Shown piece by piece: positions 62,045-64,000 of a stretch of DNA of 64,000 nucleotides. Under the pieces are notes generated by a model that was not told the origin of the DNA, ran no database searches, and saw only the letters and a list, made by a program, of their open reading frames with translations. The first letter of the stretch is position 1. Each line of letters opens with the position of its first letter. Made by a program: the position numbers and the translations under genes. The stretch spans positions 91,795 to 155,794 of the forward strand of contig CAYZGR010000002.1 in assembly GCA_964478125.1 (NCBI GenBank), read 5' to 3'. The stretch is from FW021-bin31 sp964478125. GTDB lineage: Bacteria; Bacteroidota; Bacteroidia; Chitinophagales; Chitinophagaceae.

Positions 62045-62540
62045 TACAGGCTACCACACCGCTTATATTCATTAATAATCAAAAAAATTAGGATATTTTC
62101 GATTTAATATCTTAACTTTGCAGAATAAAATATTAACCAGGGATTGCCTTTACATCTTCCGACATAGTTTGAGATACATTTTTCTTTCTCTCTCAGTTTT
62201 AACTTTTGCAGTTAGTACTTTGATTCTTTAACTTGAAACGAATGGATGACCAGCTACAGATCGGGATCACCGGCGCCCCATAAGTATGAACTGTATACCC
62301 TTAGATTTAATATATGCAGACAAGCGCCATGCAAGAGCAGGCGCGGGTTTATAAGCAGCCTCCGTTTCCGGAAACCCTATTTACAGTATAAGCCATACGG
62401 GAGCATCCGGAAAAGAAGGAGGGCGGTTTCCCTTCGTAGATATGGAACGGCGCCCACAATTTAAAGATATTCAATAAGGGTGGCATGAAACGCAAATAAC
62501 AATTGATAAACCTTTAAAACGACAGCGTAATTATTTATTT
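62045..62540. other. Long non-coding stretch before the cold-shock gene
   Basis: A consensus -7 box TAACTTTG lies at 62113-62120, about 420 bases before the cold-shock protein ATG (62541). No convincing gene lies between; a 72-codon plus-strand ORF at 62246-62464 is arginine-rich and looks non-coding, and ATGGATGACCAGCTACAGAT at 62242 begins a 13-codon frame only. The stretch could be a long structured 5' leader, as is known for cspA in E. coli, or a degraded gene. Confidence 0.4.
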
Positions 62541-62975
62541 ATGGCAGATTCGTTTCATAAAAAAGCATTACAACAAAAAAAAGCGAAGAAGAAGAAAAAT
62601 AAACTCGAACGGAGAGAAGAGCGCAAGACGAATAACGACAAAGGTAAAAGCCTGGAGGAGGTGACCGTTTACCTGGATGAATACGGCAATTTTACCAATG
62701 TGCCTCCGGATAAACAAAAACGAAGTAAGATAAAAGTGGAAGATATTCAACTGGGGGCAGCACCTATTATTGAAGAAAAAGAGCATACCGGCACCGTTAC
62801 CTTATTCTTTGCTGAAAAGGCTTATGGGTTCATAACGGAAGATAAAAGCGGAGCTAGCGTTTTTGTACACGGGAATAAATTGCTAGAACCCATCACCGAA
62901 AAAGACCGGGTAACTTATGAAAAGGAAAAAACGCCGAAAGGTTACGCGGCATTTAATGTCAGAAAAATAAAATAG
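62541..62975 (+). CDS. Cold-shock-domain protein with basic N-terminal tail
   Basis: 144 residues. The first 40 residues are lysine/arginine-rich and probably disordered (KKALQQKKAKKKKNKLERRE); residues 41-75 form a linker; a cold-shock domain at about 78-144 has EHTGTVTLFFAEKAYGFITE (RNP1-like GFI) and SVFVHGNKLL (RNP2-like VFVH). Compared with canonical RNP1 (KGFGFI), it reads KAYGFI. Probable RNA-binding chaperone. 25 bases before a second, canonical cold-shock gene. Confidence 0.88.
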   Translation: MADSFHKKALQQKKAKKKKNKLERREERKTNNDKGKSLEEVTVYLDEYGNFTNVPPDKQKRSKIKVEDIQLGAAPIIEEKEHTGTVTLFFAEKAYGFITEDKSGASVFVHGNKLLEPITEKDRVTYEKEKTPKGYAAFNVRKIK

Positions 62976-63000
62976 TTTTTTACAATTTAAACACAACACA

Positions 63001-63192
63001 ATGCAAGAAGGAAAAGTTAAATTCTTCAATGAATCGAAAGGATTCGGATTTATTACGCCGGACAATGGTACAGAGGATGTTTTTGTACATGCCAGCGGTT
63101 TACAAGACGAAATCAGAGAAAATGACAAAGTGGTTTATGAAGTGGAACAAGGCAAAAAAGGCCTTAACGCGGTTAACGTAAGATTAGCCTAA
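63001..63192 (+). CDS. Cold-shock protein (CspA family)
   Basis: 63 residues, a single cold-shock domain: EGKVKFFNESKGFGFITP with RNP1 KGFGFI, and DVFVHASGLQ with RNP2 VFVHAS. It acts as an RNA chaperone that melts secondary structure at low temperature and in other stress. It follows the larger cold-shock-domain gene by 25 bases, so both are probably on one transcript, and is ended by a strong terminator 29 bases downstream. Confidence 0.96.
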   Translation: MQEGKVKFFNESKGFGFITPDNGTEDVFVHASGLQDEIRENDKVVYEVEQGKKGLNAVNVRLA

Positions 63193-63220
63193 TACACTAA
63201 TAATCCGAAATCATTTTTAA

Positions 63221-63254
63221 AAGGCAAGGCTCCAATGGAGCTTTGCCTTCTTTT
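63221..63254 (+). terminator. Intrinsic terminator after the cold-shock genes
   Basis: A 13-bp stem (63221-63233 with 63237-63249), AAGGCAAGGCTCC with its near-complement (one G-T pair), loop AAT, followed by CTTTT. It ends the transcript of the cold-shock pair. Confidence 0.88.
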
Positions 63255-63759
63255 GTAAGAAGGCGCTTAAATTACACTCGGCGTTTGATTGGGACATTAT
63301 TCTTTTATCACGCCTTTTTGAAGCCACTTTTCAATACTCCTTACAACCTTTAGACAAAAAGCTTCCCTTTTACCGCAGTTAATCCCCTGCAAGACAATTC
63401 CCTCATTTCCATACCGCATCCATCATTGTTTTTATACCCTGCTTGACCCGCTTTTGCTCCATAAAATGACTTTTTATGGATATCCCATTTATTCCGAAAT
63501 GAGGCCAAAAGCTATCAAGGAGCCGAATAAAGTGAGATGGATCATCTTTTCAAATTGGCAGAAAATGGGGGAATATAGATGCTTTCTGTAAACAGCCAAT
63601 GCACAATAACTATTTAATTATCAATTATTTATGTGATTAGACTTAGTTTTGCCAATGCGCAACTTAAGGGCGTTTAACTGCTGATTCTGTGCAAATTCTG
63701 TCTGTTCAGCATTGTGTTGCCCATACCGATTTCGCATTCATTGGAATGATAACCGGAAA
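63255..63759. other. Stretch without a recognised gene
   Basis: I see no intact gene. A small inverted repeat CCATAAA/TTTATGG lies at about 63460-63480. The rest is AT-rich with no ORF above 30 codons that has a plausible start. Confidence 0.5.
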
Positions 63760-63900
63760 ATGGTCAATATAGAACAATTGGAAAACGACTGGATACGGAA
63801 GGCCTGGCATTATTTGTATTTTCAAAAAGGGAAAAATATTCAAAGTTTAATGGATAAAGCATACAGCCATGTCGGAGAGAAAAGCAAAGAAAAAGATTAA
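63760..63900 (+). CDS. Small hypothetical protein
   Basis: 46 codons from ATG 63760 (62 from ATG 63712): VNIEQLENDWIRKAWHYLYF followed by a K/E-rich helix. No family recognised and no clear ribosome-binding or -7 site. It may be a real small gene or a remnant. Sits just before a gene that runs off the window. Confidence 0.35.
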   Translation: MVNIEQLENDWIRKAWHYLYFQKGKNIQSLMDKAYSHVGEKSKEKD

Positions 63901-63936
63901 TTCACGGCTTTTTAATGGAACACCATTGATGCGGAT

Positions 63937-64000
63937 ATGATTGTCCAACGAAAAGCAATCGTGGATACTATTTTGAGTAAATACCGGCGCAATACAGCAT
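63937..64000 (+). CDS. Start of an unknown gene, cut by the window edge
   Basis: Open from ATG 63937 to the end of the window, 21 residues: IVQRKAIVDTILSKYRRNTA. Too short to classify. It may be a new gene on the plus strand, 36 bases after the small ORF. Confidence 0.3.
   Translation, partial: MIVQRKAIVDTILSKYRRNTA

Noticed and set aside
62242..62283. Short frame MDDQLQIGITGAP resembling the start of dephospho-CoA kinase
   Set aside because: Stops after 13 codons and has no Walker motif; resemblance is too short to claim a coaE remnant.
62246..62464. 72-codon plus-strand ORF, arginine- and serine-rich
   Set aside because: Composition is that of random reading, no ribosome-binding site, no family; treated as part of a non-coding leader.
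63460..63480. CCATAAA/TTTATGG inverted repeat
   Set aside because: Short, AT-rich, not next to a gene start; likely by chance.
1..64000. CRISPR array, prophage or restriction-modification system
   Set aside because: No regular spacer repeats, phage structural genes or RM motifs were seen on either strand.

Overview
The window is a chromosomal segment of a Bacteroidota bacterium, most likely a Chitinophagaceae-like member of the class Chitinophagia. The evidence is Bacteroidota-type -7 promoter boxes (TAnnTTTG) before many genes, an Oar-type TonB-dependent receptor, a SPOR protein with a CCDC81-like HU domain, an RNase R/Smr/ScpB housekeeping set typical of the phylum, and a winged-helix/CreD operon. 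No prophage, CRISPR array, rRNA or complete insertion sequence was seen. Two runs of exactly 100 N (14605-14704 and 38778-38877) are scaffold joins whose flanks repeat each other (20 and 55 bases), so the true gaps are probably zero or negative.

Layout. 1-4.6 kb: a TPR protein (cut by the window edge), an outer-membrane barrel and an HU/SPOR membrane protein. 4.7-4.85 kb: a candidate small RNA with its own promoter and terminator. 4.85-11.4 kb (minus strand): TPR protein, comA, aroE, priA, murB. 11.5-14.6 kb: small lipoprotein, ribBA, L-fuconate dehydratase. 14.9-25.4 kb: carbohydrate region with an Oar-like receptor, a royal-jelly-family protein, galactokinase, a sugar permease, an internally deleted fucose-permease pseudogene, a ROK kinase, glycosylasparaginase and CutC. 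25.4-36 kb: surface-glycan region with a HAD/nucleotidyltransferase/methyltransferase/LicD operon, further methyltransferases, a flippase, two glycosyltransferases and a decayed IS1634-type transposase. 36-38.7 kb: DUF4397 lipoprotein, scpB, atpG. 38.7-39.3 kb: dispersed repeats. 39.3-41.6 kb: membrane protein/winged-helix/CreD operon. 41.6-43.1 kb: SAM-I riboswitch and homoserine dehydrogenase. 43.1-52.8 kb: maf, ubiA, Smr protein, amino-acid permease, polyprenyl synthase, RNase R, M3 peptidase. 52.8-55.6 kb: two different isocitrate dehydrogenases in tandem. 55.6-59.2 kb: lpxB and a FadN-type beta-oxidation enzyme. 59.2-64 kb: small proteins, tRNA-Arg(TCT), fatty acid desaturase, two cold-shock-domain proteins, and a gene cut by the right edge.

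How the genes fit together. The 13-25 kb block looks like uptake and breakdown of fucose, galactose and N-glycan-derived sugars, with one transporter lost by deletion while a second permease remains. The 25-36 kb block builds and decorates a surface glycan. Its most interesting part is a four-gene operon that has the parts expected for making, nucleotide-activating, methylating and transferring a phospho-alcohol group (LicD chemistry). Several genes have the -7 box only 4-7 bases before the start codon, which implies leaderless transcripts. All family names come from recognition of sequence motifs by eye; no database search was possible.
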